This document shows, piece after piece, positions 1-10,581 of a DNA stretch of 17,385 nucleotides. The stretch is from the NCBI GenBank assembly GCA_003024985.2, contig PXIH01S0001002.1. One strand, 5' to 3'. How positions within the stretch are numbered: position 1 is the first letter of the stretch; each line of letters begins with the position of its first letter. Made by a program: the position numbers and the translations under genes. Source of the stretch: Euperipatoides rowelli. Taxonomy: Eukaryota; Onychophora; Udeonychophora; Euonychophora; Peripatopsidae. The notes beneath the pieces are model-generated. The model did not search any database and was not told the origin of the DNA. It saw nothing but the letters and a program-made list of their open reading frames with translations.

Positions 1-1100
1 AAAAAAAAAAAAAAAAATATTTATAAGCCCCAAAAAGGAACATAATAATTTTTCGATTAAAATTTTTTAAATCGAAATGTTTTGTTTTTATTATATGTAT
101 GTTAATATCTAATTTAGAAACATGTTTATACCAGTTTAATGTGGTTTAAAATGCTATAAAATACTTCAAGATTGACTAAATATTAAGGCCACAATAACTT
201 TAAATATACAAAAAATCTGAATCACACTTCCCATAAGCGTTTAACAGCTGAGCAGTAAAGGTTTATTTTTCATTACTAGTGAGCTCTAATGGGTTAATAG
301 AAAATCCTTAATCGTCAAGGAGCGGTGAACAAGAGGTAACGAGCACGGCAACAAAACTCCTTGACATACTGTATATCCTGGGGAAATAGTTTGATCCCAG
401 GAAGCCGAGTACCCCTGCAGTTTTTTCCATGGTCATTGGCTATGGGCGATTTTTCTAAATACAGAGCGGTAGACAGTCGTTTCTATACCAGTTAACGTAT
501 ACAAGCTAGTTTAAATAATCTATCTGGCATTTGTATTTATTTTACTATGTAATACAATTAAATTGTTTTTGTTATATCTAAATACACTTTTCTTGTCATT
601 TATTCACTAAAGTTCTAATTTCTACTGTATATTATAATATTGCATATAAGAGTTTAGAATATTTATACGATCTTCAACATTGGCACTGAATGAAATAATT
701 TTTTTTTTTAATAAAGGATTGATAATTCACATCTGTGGAATCATTCCTCAGGCTTCAGTGCAGCATTTGAAAAAGAGCTGCTATATGTGCAATTTTTAAT
801 TGTATTTTTTTAATTTACACCACAACCTCCAAATCTATTAATCGATTGGCCGGATAATGCATTTTTTTCATTTACACTTTGGAGTTCAAAATTTATACTT
901 AATATCAAAGTCACTGCTCTGTTCTTTGAAAAAGTATAAAAATAAATAGGATAAGAATCACCTATAAGTCGATTGTTTAATTAAAAGTTAAAAAAAAAAA
1001 AAAATTCCAAAATTTTGGATTAAAAAATGTTTCACCACTTCTGTACTTTAACCCAAATTATATACTGCTCACGTTTGTTCAGCCTATTATTTCCTTTTTA
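1..1100. other. AT-rich non-coding block
   Basis: No convincing coding region on either strand. The block starts with a run of 17 A and contains many further A or T runs (for example around 700-710 and 990-1003). Apart from the GC-richer island at 314-426, described separately, I see nothing recognisable. Confidence 0.7.
314..426 (+). other. candidate structured RNA: two hairpins then T6
   Basis: In an AT-rich background this stretch is clearly richer in G and C. It holds a 9-bp inverted repeat (GTCAAGGAG at 314-322 with CTCCTTGAC at 357-365) and then a 7-bp hairpin (TCCTGGG 376-382 with CCCAGGA 396-402). Nineteen bases after the second hairpin comes a run of six T (421-426), which could act as a pol III terminator. 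No A/B box, snRNA or Y-RNA signature was recognised, and no long reading frame is present. It could be a small non-coding RNA, a piece of a mobile element, or chance structure. Confidence 0.22.
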
Positions 1101-3338
1101 TTTGGAATTCCCTCCAGTGTTTCTTTCAGGCATACCTCCAGGGGGCTTTGTCCTCTGGAGCGAACCAACCACCCCTCCCCCCAGGAATATTGGATAAAAA
1201 AAAGCTTATAAATTCAGACAGAAAGTCTACAAAACACCAACTAAAAAAAAAACACATCAAAAATATTTACTGTAATACTGTCTACTATAATGACACCTGT
1301 GAAATGACAAAGAATATTTACTAACGTCTGGATTATCAAACTTACCATAGCCCTTTCATCAAAATGGTGTATGGGCTCCGATGCCTTTTATTTTAAATTT
1401 AGTCCTAACTTTACCCGGAATCCTAACTCCTACTATGTATTAAACCCACTTTGTTCCAACCTATGATGATGATAGGGTAAAATAATCCTTTTTTGATCAA
1501 TTTTGATAATTTCGACACAACTTCCGGAGGCCAAACAGTTAACCAATCAACGAACGTGGAGAGTTTTGTGATGAAAGGATGTGTGAAACACAGTAAATAT
1601 TTTTTTTTAAACTTTAAATACTCCCCCCCCCCCCCTCAGAAATGTCCTCACCCCAGAGAAAATTATCTGAAAGCCTGCCCTCCTCCAAGATATGCCTGGC
1701 CCAGCCAATCACCATTAATATTGCAAAGTGTAAGTTTGAATGTGTGCTTTTTTATCGTGATATTTTCATATTTGTTTGTAGCTATACATAAATTTTACGC
1801 ATTGCTAGTAATATAACAAAAAATAATAAATAATAGGAGCCTAATTTGCATTTACTTTTATAGTATGGTGTGGATATATTTTGTAGACTTTTAGGTTAAA
1901 TTACAACACTTTTTATATTTAGTTCATCATTGTTTTTTTCAAGCTATAACTCTATCAATTCAATGATTTTTGACAGTTGTTACTTTTTCATGACTTGTAG
2001 GTTGTATCTTTTAGTTTTGGAGTTATTCAGACTAATAAAAATTGTAATACAATTCGTATTAATAATAAAACAGAGTATATAGCATGTATATAATATTCGA
2101 ACTTAATACTTGCACATGGAACAAAGCCATTTTAGCATGTGTAAGTAAAATTTACGTATTGGTATTGCTAGTAACAAGATACTATTGACGCTAGTGTTAG
2201 GGTTAAAAAAATATGCAAATAAGTGTATGACTTTAAATAAAATGTCCAAGTGGATAATGGATTTTTTATTATACAGTGTAGATATTAAAGTTCATAATTA
2301 AAACAAACAACTGACTCACTGAGAGATATCTGCCCAAATACAGTATAATAAATTAGGCTAAAGAACTCAAAACCAACCAAATACTAAAAGATTATAGTGT
2401 ACTTAGATTAATTACCGGTACCAGTCTTGATCTAATTTTTTTTAAAAAAAAAAAAAGTTATACAGTAGTTATTAATAACTTAAAATTTAACTGAAATTAC
2501 AATAATAGCCTAATAAAAAGAAACTAAATTCCTTAAATTTTAATCATATAATAAACCAAATCCAAGCAAGTCTTAATAAAATTAATATAAACACAAATTT
2601 TCTTATTTACTCTATATGAACTAAACATTTCACTTTATATGCCAAATTTCCATAGCCAGCCACAAATGATAGGTCTTGTTTTGGGCCATGCCAACCCTAA
2701 TTTTGTCTATAAATCCTTATATTAGTTATTTTAATTTCATTAAAAAAAATAGCACCAATAAATTGTTACAGGAATAAACTAAACTTTGGCACAATAATCG
2801 CAGACTTGAAATTAACAAGCTTGGTCAAATTAATCCTTCTATTAAGTTATATGTTTATCATGGGTAATAGGATTAGAATTATGTTATTACCAAAAATTTC
2901 ACTTTTACTCAATATTTTTCAAAGATCATATCTGCAGCTGAAGAATTTATTTATTGCTCGATAAGATCATTCACGATCTTTTCTGGAAATATACATTAAG
3001 TTCAAATATAAAATTAACAGTAATTATACATAGCATGAGTCACAGTTTATGGAATAAATTAGTCCATGTTATATTTGGACTCATTTAATCATTATAGAAA
3101 GTTTTTAGTAAGGAGTTATATCACAGTGTAATCAAAATTTGATTGGTGGGTTAGAAAAGTGAACAGCCATTGGTGGATTTAAGTCTTTTTTAACATATAA
3201 TAAATTATACAATGACAAATTTAATCTGGAAATTAAAGTAGACTAGGTTTAATGGTATATTTTCACAATTCAGTCATTTAATTTTTATAAAACAAATACA
3301 GCTTCAGATTTAATCAAATGCAATATCATCCTTTATGC
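1101..3338. other. non-coding, AT-rich, no recognisable gene
   Basis: Nothing gene-like. An open frame at 1493-1816 runs through a C13 tract (1623-1635) and low-complexity sequence and looks like chance. At 1115 the word CAGTGTTTC, followed by a C-rich tract and a short CTCCAG/CTGGAG hairpin (1136-1160), resembles the left end of a hAT-type transposon, but no matching right end was found. The remainder is AT-rich with small hairpins only. Confidence 0.6.
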
Positions 3339-3536
3339 CAGTGTTTCTACAAGACTAGGTTGTGACACCAAGTCCTCCCCCACAATTTATTTTTTACATT
3401 TGGACAAAAGTACTAATTCACTTTACAGTACATTACATTTAAAAGATTCTGGTAGGAAAATGCTCCTAGAAAAGTATTGAGAGGTATGGCAGGATCTAAC
3501 CATCTCGAAAGGATTTCATCTACTTTGGAAACACTA
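3339..3536. mobile_element. hAT-like non-autonomous DNA transposon remnant
   Basis: The left end reads CAGTGTTTCTAC and the right end is ...GGAAACACTA, giving inverted termini that share AGTGTTTC. CAGTGTTTC-type termini are typical of several hAT families. The 8 bases outside the left end (CTTTATGC) and outside the right end (ATTTACAC) agree at 5 of 8 positions, as an aged 8-bp hAT target duplication might. There is no coding capacity. The inverted repeat is short, so chance is not excluded. Confidence 0.35.
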
Positions 3537-4672
3537 ATTTACACTAGAATGTTTAAATCTAGCAAGAGCTATGCATGCAATTTATAACTATTAAAATAAA
3601 TACAAATTTAGAAAAATAAACTAGACAGGCTAACAAATAGTGCAAATTTTCACTGTTAAAACAGCTTTGCTGTAAATAAAGTGAAAATTTACAAAATATT
3701 TTTTTTTTTACAAAATTTTAAATTAAATTACAGGAAAGGTCATATAAAGGTAAAAAAAGTTTTGAGGAAGTACCAAGGGATCTGCCCTGGACAATATTGG
3801 GGGGGGGGGGGGGGTACTTAATCCCTCCCCCACTATAATCTATAACATTTTGATGTCAGCATATAATGGAAACAAATTATTCTCTTAGTGCCTCATGTTT
3901 TGTTTTTTTTTAATATCAAAAATGATTGATTTATCAGAGAAAAAATATTTCATCAAAATTTTTTTTTGTCAACTATTTTTTTAGCCGACATCTAAAATTT
4001 GCTGGTGTTAACATTTTGTTTTAATGAAAACTTAAATGCTATATAGTTTTTTTTTTAAAAAAAAGTTTCACTTTTAATTTTTGTTTTTTAATTACAAATC
4101 AAAGAGAATCAATGTTTTTTAAATATTCCTTTTTTTTTTTAAATATGCCAATTCGATGAGTATACAGTACCGTATTTGTGGAGGGACGGGGTTCAAGTTG
4201 TGCCAAAATTTTTGCCACCATTTAAATAGCAGCAAGATAAATATTGAAGCCAGCACCATCCTAATTTCTAAAAGATAATAACCCTGACCATAATAAAGGT
4301 CCTAATAATAGCCTACTGAAGTTGTTTGACTAATAGTAACAAGACAAAGCAAAATATGAATCAATTTATATCAAATTTATTTTATTCAACAAAATTTAAA
4401 ATTATGACGAATTTTAAAATTTAGCACCTGTAAAAAATAAAATTTTAATGTTTTAATTAATTCCATTTGACACCATGTGGCCCTACTGTAAATATAAACT
4501 GATGTATGGGGGTGATGTTTTATCAAGTAAATGGTTTGGAGAAGACACAAAATGAAATGGGAAGGGTGGCCTTAGGGGTCATTTTTTTTAGTCATAGAAG
4601 CAATACAGGGTGAAATGGGATGTTCATTTGAAAATCGAAGCAAGAGCTACTGTAAATTAAAGATTTGGGTGG
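3537..4672. other. non-coding with homopolymer tracts
   Basis: No gene seen. It contains a G16 run (3799-3814) closely followed by a C-rich tract, several T8-T10 runs, and at about 4168 the word ACAGTACCGTATTT followed by degenerate AATA-rich repeats, possibly an old interspersed repeat end. AATACGGTA, the reverse complement of the core, recurs near 6402, but 2.2 kb apart I cannot show they belong together. Confidence 0.5.
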
Positions 4673-5251
4673 ATGCAATTAATGGATGTGTGTAAATGGG
4701 TATTTAGGGACAATATAAAAAAATCAAAATGGCATAAAAGGGTTATACAATTACTAGTTAAAAAATTTGATGAGAAGGTTATGTTTATATTTAGGATTAT
4801 GGAAGGAGATATGATAGTAGTTTTAGATTTATGGTTATGGGCTGAACAGATTCATGTTAGTTAAGGGAGAGGGGGAAAGGAGATGGGGGGGGATTGGAGA
4901 ATAAAAAAAACATTATGGATTTATAGGAATAAAGGGAATATTGGGGAGGAAATTTTTTTTGTATGTTAATGATAGGGGGAGTGTATTATTGTTTCAAGCA
5001 AGGCCTGGTAGCATTAAGAGTAAAGTTCGAATGAATACTTTCTCCACGATGTTAATGTATGCTGTGTGGGAGAGTAAAAGAGGATTTATAACATTATGAT
5101 CGAATGTAGTGAGCTAAAGAATGAGATAATCAATAAAGGGATAGAGGATAAAGATAGGTTATTAAAGAATTGGTTGGGATTTGATGGATGGGGTGAATGG
5201 ATTGCATGGGTTAAAGGATTATTAGTGGAATGGGAATTGAGGGAGGTTTAG
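4673..5251 (+). pseudogene. decayed coding fragments in a C-depleted block, possibly non-LTR retrotransposon
   Basis: The plus strand is extraordinarily poor in C: in 4681-4980 I count 87 G against 9 C. Three broken frames follow one another. The first is 4673-4861 (63 codons). The second is 4905-5097, with no ATG, containing a stretch like KVRMNTFSTMLMYAVW. The third is 5096-5248 (51 codons), unusually tryptophan-rich, with WLGFDGWGEWIAWVKG. A shift of one base near 5095-5098 would join the last two. The aliphatic/aromatic plus 'YAVWESKR' pattern is loosely like the region after the reverse transcriptase in some LINE proteins. This is pattern memory only, and no catalytic motif is visible. 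Alternatives are an unrelated decayed gene or a purely compositional artefact. Confidence 0.3.
4865..4892 (+). other. potential G-quadruplex
   Basis: Runs GGG, GGGGG and an eight-G tract, separated by short A-rich loops, fit the G3+ loop pattern on the plus strand. It lies inside the C-poor block. No function can be assigned from sequence. Confidence 0.4.
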
Positions 5252-6460
5252 ATTTTTTGTTTGGGCTAACATTCAAAGATCGTGAATGAGTCTGGAGAAA
5301 AGGAGCCTGCTAATATTATTGTATGTTCAGCACAAGTAATCCACAAGGGGGCAGTTGCTCCTCTCCCCTGGAAAAATTTGATCAACCAAAAATGTAGGTA
5401 TTTAATATAAAGTTGGCTATCTTTAATAATATTACAAGTGTGAAGCATCAATTAATGATTATAAAAATGTCAATAGGCTGCAATAAAAAAAAAAAGCTTA
5501 TCAAAATATTTATAATGAAAAATATATTTGTCCTTTTTCTTAGCAAAACATCTTTACAACCAAAAGGAAAAGGAAAAAAAAGCCTATCAAAATATTTACA
5601 ACCAAAATATAAATCCCCTCCTCCCCTAGAATTTTTTTTAGGGCTAAGGCTGCCAACCATCCCATATTAGCCATGATGCCAAATACATTTTGGCTAATGT
5701 TTTTAGTTACTGTACATAAAATATCCTGAAATGATTACATGCGTCAAGAAAAATTAACACACTACCGATAGTCCACAACATTCAACAATTGAATGTGAGC
5801 ACTATCTGATAAGGATTTGGAGGATGACACAAACGAGTATGTCCTCATAACTCATCTTTTATATCCGTTCATATTTCATGACTATATTTTAACGGAAATA
5901 CAGTAAAACAACACTAGTTGGTCTCATTCCAAATAAATTACTAAATCAATTTAATTACTGTATATCTTTGCTAATTTTTTTTTTTTTTGGTAGGCCTAAT
6001 ACTAATTTTTTTTTTAAAAAATGGATGCATTTTTTTTTCAAAATTGATGACAGATAGATTTTATAAATATGTATCTTCTCATATCTTTACTCTACTGCTG
6101 GATTTTAACTTTAAAATGACCAAAGCACACAAAAAGATCTTTGAGAATTAATAATTTCATCAAATTCAACATTACCTTGCACAGAACTTTTAAATTGATC
6201 AGATAAAAACTAATCAAATTAATAATGTTTGAAAGAAATGAATAAAATAATATTTTGAATAAATATTACTAACATTTTTTTTTCTCAACTGAAAATGCTT
6301 TTATAGGATTTTTTGACTTTTTTTTACCCCCCCCCCATTGTTGTCCTAAATTGTTTTTTTAAAAGGTTTCAATCTTAACAAAGGCAAACTTTGGATGTCG
6401 AATACGGTAGTAAATTGTTGCACCGATAAGGAATTTCTTGGTCTCCTGCCAACCAGGCAC
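5252..6460. other. non-coding, with a small decayed tandem duplication
   Basis: No real gene; the short open frames on both strands overlap low-complexity sequence. An 18-base word (AGCTTATCAAAATATTTA) at 5495-5512 recurs with one mismatch at 5581-5598, and TTTACAACCAAAA occurs twice nearby, so about 86 bases look anciently duplicated. The rest is AT-rich with T and C homopolymers. Confidence 0.5.
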
Positions 6461-6486
6461 TTTTTTTTTTAAAGATCAAATTTATT
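6461..6486 (-). terminator. polyadenylation signal followed by genomic A10
   Basis: Read on the minus strand, AATAAA (6486-6481) is followed after 10 bases by ten A residues (6470-6461). It is the first canonical AATAAA I find downstream of the demethylase stop, about 1.05 kb away. It could be the working poly(A) signal, and the templated A run just behind it could be the fossil tail of a retrotransposed copy. In such AT-rich DNA this arrangement can also occur by chance. Confidence 0.35.
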
Positions 6487-7536
6487 TGTTTCCAAGTTAT
6501 ACTTGCAAGACATCAAGATACTTAAACTATTATACACAAAATGACAGTTTACAAATATATATATACTGTATATAAATAAAAAAAAAAAACTACTTAAAAA
6601 AATAATAAATATAATGTATACTATGAAACAAACGATCATTTAATGGGGTTTCATGATTTGAATCACTTGTGAGAATCCCAACATAAAATTTCTATTTAAT
6701 TAAAATGGGAGCATGGTCACAATGTTTAATTAGATATTTGTAAATATGATTATTTTAAATATACAAATCATTTTCATCCAACTAAATTTAAAATTTCATT
6801 TTTTGACATTTTATGAAATTTTTAAATTCCATAATCATTTCTACTCCAATGAAACTAAACCAGTATTAAAACTTCACTTAAACAAATGGAAATTATCCAA
6901 TGTTAAATAATTTTTCATAATTATTTTTAATATGGTATGGTATTCATAACTGGGAAATTTAGCAATACCCTAGCTGAAACATCACAGTTCTGCCCCCACA
7001 CTGACAATAAAAATGAAGTTCATTATTTATCAATATTTTTTGGTAATTTTTTGCTTCTCAAATTAAAAAAATAATTTCCCAGATAGATACTTTTGTAGAT
7101 GGACCAAGAAAATTTGGGCAAGGCTCCAGTTTATGTCTCACCCCCGCCCCCAAATAGACTATGGCCGCTACAACTGGTGTTAGAAATCTACTGAACAAAG
7201 TACTGATCGAATGTAGAAAGAATGACAGGATTAGCTAAAATTTGTTTTAGCCTATAAAACATATTTTAGCTTATCCCATTCGTTCCGCATTCAAGTAGTG
7301 CTTTGTTCACTAGATGTCTAACGTCAGTTGTAGCGACCATAGTCTATTGATGGGAACGTAAACCGGAGTCTTGCCAAAATATAGATTTTCTAAAGTAAAG
7401 CATCAGAAGTTAAAATATTTTTAAAAACATTATAAACAATTTAAGAATTGACCGACTTAAAAAGTGTGGATGGCTAACTTCACAAATTACAGTATACTAC
7501 ACTAATTGAAAAAACAATTTTTTTTTTGCACAAATA
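6487..7536 (-). other. probable 3' UTR / downstream flank of the KDM1B-like gene
   Basis: AT-rich and non-coding. It contains ATTAAA variants on the minus strand (for example at 6700-6695 and 6931-6926) and the snap-back element at 7111-7380. If transcription of the demethylase runs to the AATAAA at 6486, this whole stretch, including the hairpin, would be in its 3' UTR; that is inference. Confidence 0.4.
7111..7380. mobile_element. snap-back (foldback) MITE-like inverted repeat
   Basis: The left arm 7111-7241 and right arm 7263-7380 are reverse complements of each other along essentially their whole length, separated by only about 21 bases, part of which (TGTTTT/AAAACA) also pairs. The best 60 bases, from AATAGACTATGG onward, agree at about 85%. 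The left arm has roughly 10 extra bases in a C-rich tract. There is no coding capacity, and no clear target site duplication was found. Such near-complete hairpins are typical of foldback or MITE elements; a local inverted duplication is the alternative. It sits just downstream of the demethylase stop codon. Confidence 0.8.
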
Positions 7537-10167
7537 TCATCGATCAAAATACGATGACCAAGCAATTTTAGCTGCCTCTCGCACACCACTCAAATAAGCA
7601 CCAGTGACGGTTTGAGGAAATTGTCTATTTGTTGCCTCACCAGCAAAGTAAAGTCTTTTGTTAATACTTTCAGAGAGGATATCATAGGTTTCACCACAAC
7701 CACCAACTTTCACATAACTATAAGCCATCTGAGAGAATTTATCATGTCCCCAGTGAGTAACAAAATACCTAATTGGATCAGGAACAGTTTCTCCTTTAAA
7801 CATACCTCTCAAAACGTTGATACAAATCTCAACAACTTCTTTATCATCCATGCTATTGATTTTGTCTACTGAATCCCCTGTAACATAGGTCATCAGAACA
7901 TGATTTTTATGGCCACACTTCTTTCCAGACATGTCATAAAAAACACTAAATAGGCCTTTTTTGTCCTCTGTGGGAGGGATGTGGCCAAAAAAATCTGCAG
8001 CTTTAACCTTTTTGTCCCAAAACCTATATGGAAATTGCAATACAATCTTCTCTATCACTCCTGATCCTAAACGTTTAAGAGCTTCTTGTTTCCTATCTGG
8101 TAATGGAGGGATGAATTCAATACTTCTTTCTTGTAAAACAGCTAAAGGCACTGTAACAATTACCTTTGTACCTGTCCACTGTTCTCCAGTGAGAGATTTG
8201 ACAATAACTTGATCCCCAGAATAATTAATCTTTATGATTTGTTTATTTAATTCTATCTTGAGCCCAGATGCTAATTTATTAAGAAGCACTTCATAACCTT
8301 CTGTTAGCAGTGTGTGCGCACCAGCAAATTGTGCAAAATTTTCATTCTGGTCCCAGTACAAAGACGATACTTTAGAAATATTGCTACCACAAGCATATTC
8401 CAAATTACTAATATGGAATTGTAGCAAAAGATTTTCGGCCTCCGTAAATTTTAGATCCGTTTCTTCTAAAAATGTTTGGTGCAACTCGTAAAGCTTTTCC
8501 AATAAATTAATATCTTGATCACTATGTTTATTTTTCCGCCATTCTGCAAGCGAATCTAATATGGCATTGAAATGGAAATCTACTTTGCGATCTGTACTAG
8601 TTTCAGTCACATGACCATTTTCTTCAAATAAGTCACATTTTTCACGGATTTCACGCATGCTCATATTAGTTTGTTCACACATCATCGTAATAGGATTATT
8701 AATAACTCCAGTCACAATCTGGGCTCCTTTCCCTATACAAATACCCATAGAAGTATCATCCAGAACTCGGCCACCAATCCTATCCCGGCTTTCAAGTACA
8801 GTTACCTTGGTTCCAAAGTTCTGAAGCTGCCTAGCTGCTCCAAGACCTGCAGCTCCTGCACCAATAATAATAACTGTTTCCCTGTTAAATTCAGCAGGAA
8901 GAAGACTGCCACCAGGTGGATTGGTCAATATTCCTGAATTCACCACACCTTTTCGAGTTAGGAAATTGAGCACTTTTCCACATTCATGAACTGCACGCAC
9001 TCTGACTAGCCCCCGGCAAATAAGATGATGTGAACATTTTTCTTCAGTTAACCATTCCTTGCAATTTTTATGCCACAAAGCTACAGTTAAGTTTCTAATA
9101 CCTAAATATAGTGTTTGTTCCTTGATAAATTCTGGAAATTCTTGCATTTCATCAAGTTCCATGATATCAGGTCGGATACATAAAGCCTTTCCTTGCTCAT
9201 TTGGCCGGTAAAAAGGCTGAAAATGAACATTTAGTCGAGTTACATTAGGAGGACTAATATTAGAATCATGATTAGAGGAATTATGCTCATCATCCAAATT
9301 TTCTTTGATATCCAAATCATCAGTTTTGTTGCCATTCTGCATAAAGTTACAGATAGTTGTGGTAGGGCTCATACCAACTCCATCTGGATAATAGGCTGTG
9401 AGGAAGGGAGCAGCAGGGGAACTATTTAAAAATGGGGCATGGGATAAGCTATTTAACCAATGATTTTCTAGAGCCTGGCTCACCCTCAAGTCTTCAGGTA
9501 CTGAGCATGCATCTGAACATTCTCTCTTTTGTTTAGAAACGGTGCTGCCACACTGGTAGGAACTGATCATTTCGGGTGTTAATTCTATGTCTTTTGTAAG
9601 TTGGCGCCATTTTCGGCATTCTGGCCTAATACATTGCATCCAAAAAGGAAGTTGTGTGTCGGACATATATGTTTTCAAATTGGGTTCCGCCTTGCTATTA
9701 ACAGACCATAGCTGCTTCCATTTGGCATATAATTCATAGCCATTTTTATGACTTCTGTAAAAGTGATCAAAACATTCATTACAAAAGTGTTCACCTCCTG
9801 ACAAATGATACTATCTAGAAGTATAGCTACTACCTGCACATTTTTCAGTAGCCCTGGCAAAACAAATAGGAATGTTGGAAGCACAGCTAGATTTAGCACA
9901 TTTTCTTTGCCTCTTTGTTTCGGAATGATCTATCTTCCTAATTTTTATTTTAATTTGGCGGGAGGATGTGCGGGGTGACAATGATGAAACCAGATTATCA
10001 TAATTGAAACTTTTCCGTTTGATTGATCTGGATGAACTTCTTAGTGATGTTATAGTTTCTTCATCAGATATGTATTTGGACTTTGGAGGCTGAAAGGAAG
10101 TAGTTGCTGTGATAGAATCAAGAGAAAGGGCTACTCTTCTTGCTTTACGCCTGCCTTGATTAGACAT
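7537..10167 (-). CDS. KDM1B/LSD2-like lysine-specific histone demethylase, single exon with one internal TAG
   Basis: The family is FAD-dependent and removes methyl groups from H3K4me1/me2 in chromatin. The frame runs 876 codons plus TGA, close to the length of human KDM1B (822 aa). In order it has a basic N-terminus (RRKARR 6-11); a C4H2C2 zinc finger (C90, C95, C102, C110, H121, H127, C129, C132); a CW-type finger (W176, C179, C184, C206, C221); a SWIRM domain at about 311-412; and an amine oxidase domain with the FAD motif GAGAAG (436-441), acidic E459, the active-site lysine K720 in RFWDKKV, and the C-terminal AGEATNRQFPQTVTGAYLSG. All family landmarks are intact. ATG at 10167 is chosen because homology begins soon after it. 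Oddities: codon 119 is TAG where human has Trp, the only lesion; there are no introns, although vertebrate KDM1B is split into many exons. It could be a functional gene with recoding, a sequence error, or a young retropseudogene. Identity is very secure; functionality is not. Confidence 0.92.
9811..9813 (-). other. in-frame TAG replacing a zinc-finger tryptophan (codon 119)
   Basis: Flanking residues CAGSSYTSR and YHLSGGEHFC align without any gap to human KDM1B, where this position is Trp-82 (TSR-W-YHLS). The frame continues unchanged on both sides, so it is a point change TGG to TAG and not a frameshift or intron. Translation would end at 118 residues, inside the first zinc finger. Without recoding, the nearest downstream in-frame ATG is codon 168 (YMSDT), which would give a protein lacking the C4H2C2 finger but keeping the CW, SWIRM and oxidase parts. 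Confidence 0.9.
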
Positions 10168-10369
10168 CCTTGATAGACATTTCCCGAAAAATTAACTTGA
10201 AAATATCAATCTGCCTCTAACGCTTAAGCTAACAAATGAAGTGAGATCAGTTTTTAAAGCACAACTGCCCATTACACCGGTAATTTAAGTGGCTGATTAT
10301 AATTAACTCGTGAAATACAGTAGGTTTACCTAGGTGATTTAAGAAGAGTCAACTATCCTTATTGCGCAA

Positions 10370-10381
10370 GGCGCATGCACA
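10370..10381 (+). promoter_or_regulatory. NRF1-like site
   Basis: GGCGCATGCACA matches the NRF1 consensus YGCGCAYGCGCR at 10 of 12 positions and lies in the only CpG-containing GC-rich spot of the intergenic region, 203 bases from the demethylase ATG. NRF1 sites are common in bidirectional housekeeping promoters. Motif match only. Confidence 0.35.
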
Positions 10382-10552
10382 GTTGTATTAAAAAAAATTG
10401 AATCGGTAAAAAAAAGATTATTAAATAAGTTTATAAAATATATACAGAATATATTTGGTAATATAAAATATATTACATTATATTAATTATAAAATGAATG
10501 TAAATTAATTAAATTGTTTGGTTGGAAGTTGTTCTGCGGTCCGATATTCTAC

Positions 10553-10581
10553 GTAAACACCGCACTTAGCAACTGTAAACA
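10553..10581 (+). promoter_or_regulatory. paired forkhead motifs flanking an RFX half-site
   Basis: GTAAACA occurs exactly at 10553-10559 and again at 10575-10581. Between them TTAGCAAC (10566-10573) reads GTTGCTAA on the other strand, an X-box half-site. FOXJ1 and RFX factors are the established activators of motile-cilium genes, and the cluster is 130-158 bases upstream of an axonemal dynein start codon. The grouping fits the gene, but the second X-box half is missing, and forkhead words are frequent in AT-rich DNA. Confidence 0.4.

Noticed and set aside
1493-1816. 107-codon plus-strand frame
   Set aside because: It runs through a C13 tract and low-complexity AT sequence, with no family resemblance.
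9788-9835. A mini-intron (donor CAG|GTAGTA, acceptor TAG) that would remove the internal stop
   Set aside because: It would be only about 23 bases, would shift the frame, and would delete residues that align with human KDM1B.
9675-9899. 74-codon minus-strand frame overlapping the KDM1B zinc finger region
   Set aside because: It is a shadow in another frame; the homologous frame runs straight through the TAG at 9811-9813 without a frameshift.
6461-10200. Target site duplication for a retrotransposed KDM1B copy
   Set aside because: I compared the bases beyond the A10 run with the region upstream of the gene and found no matching direct repeat.
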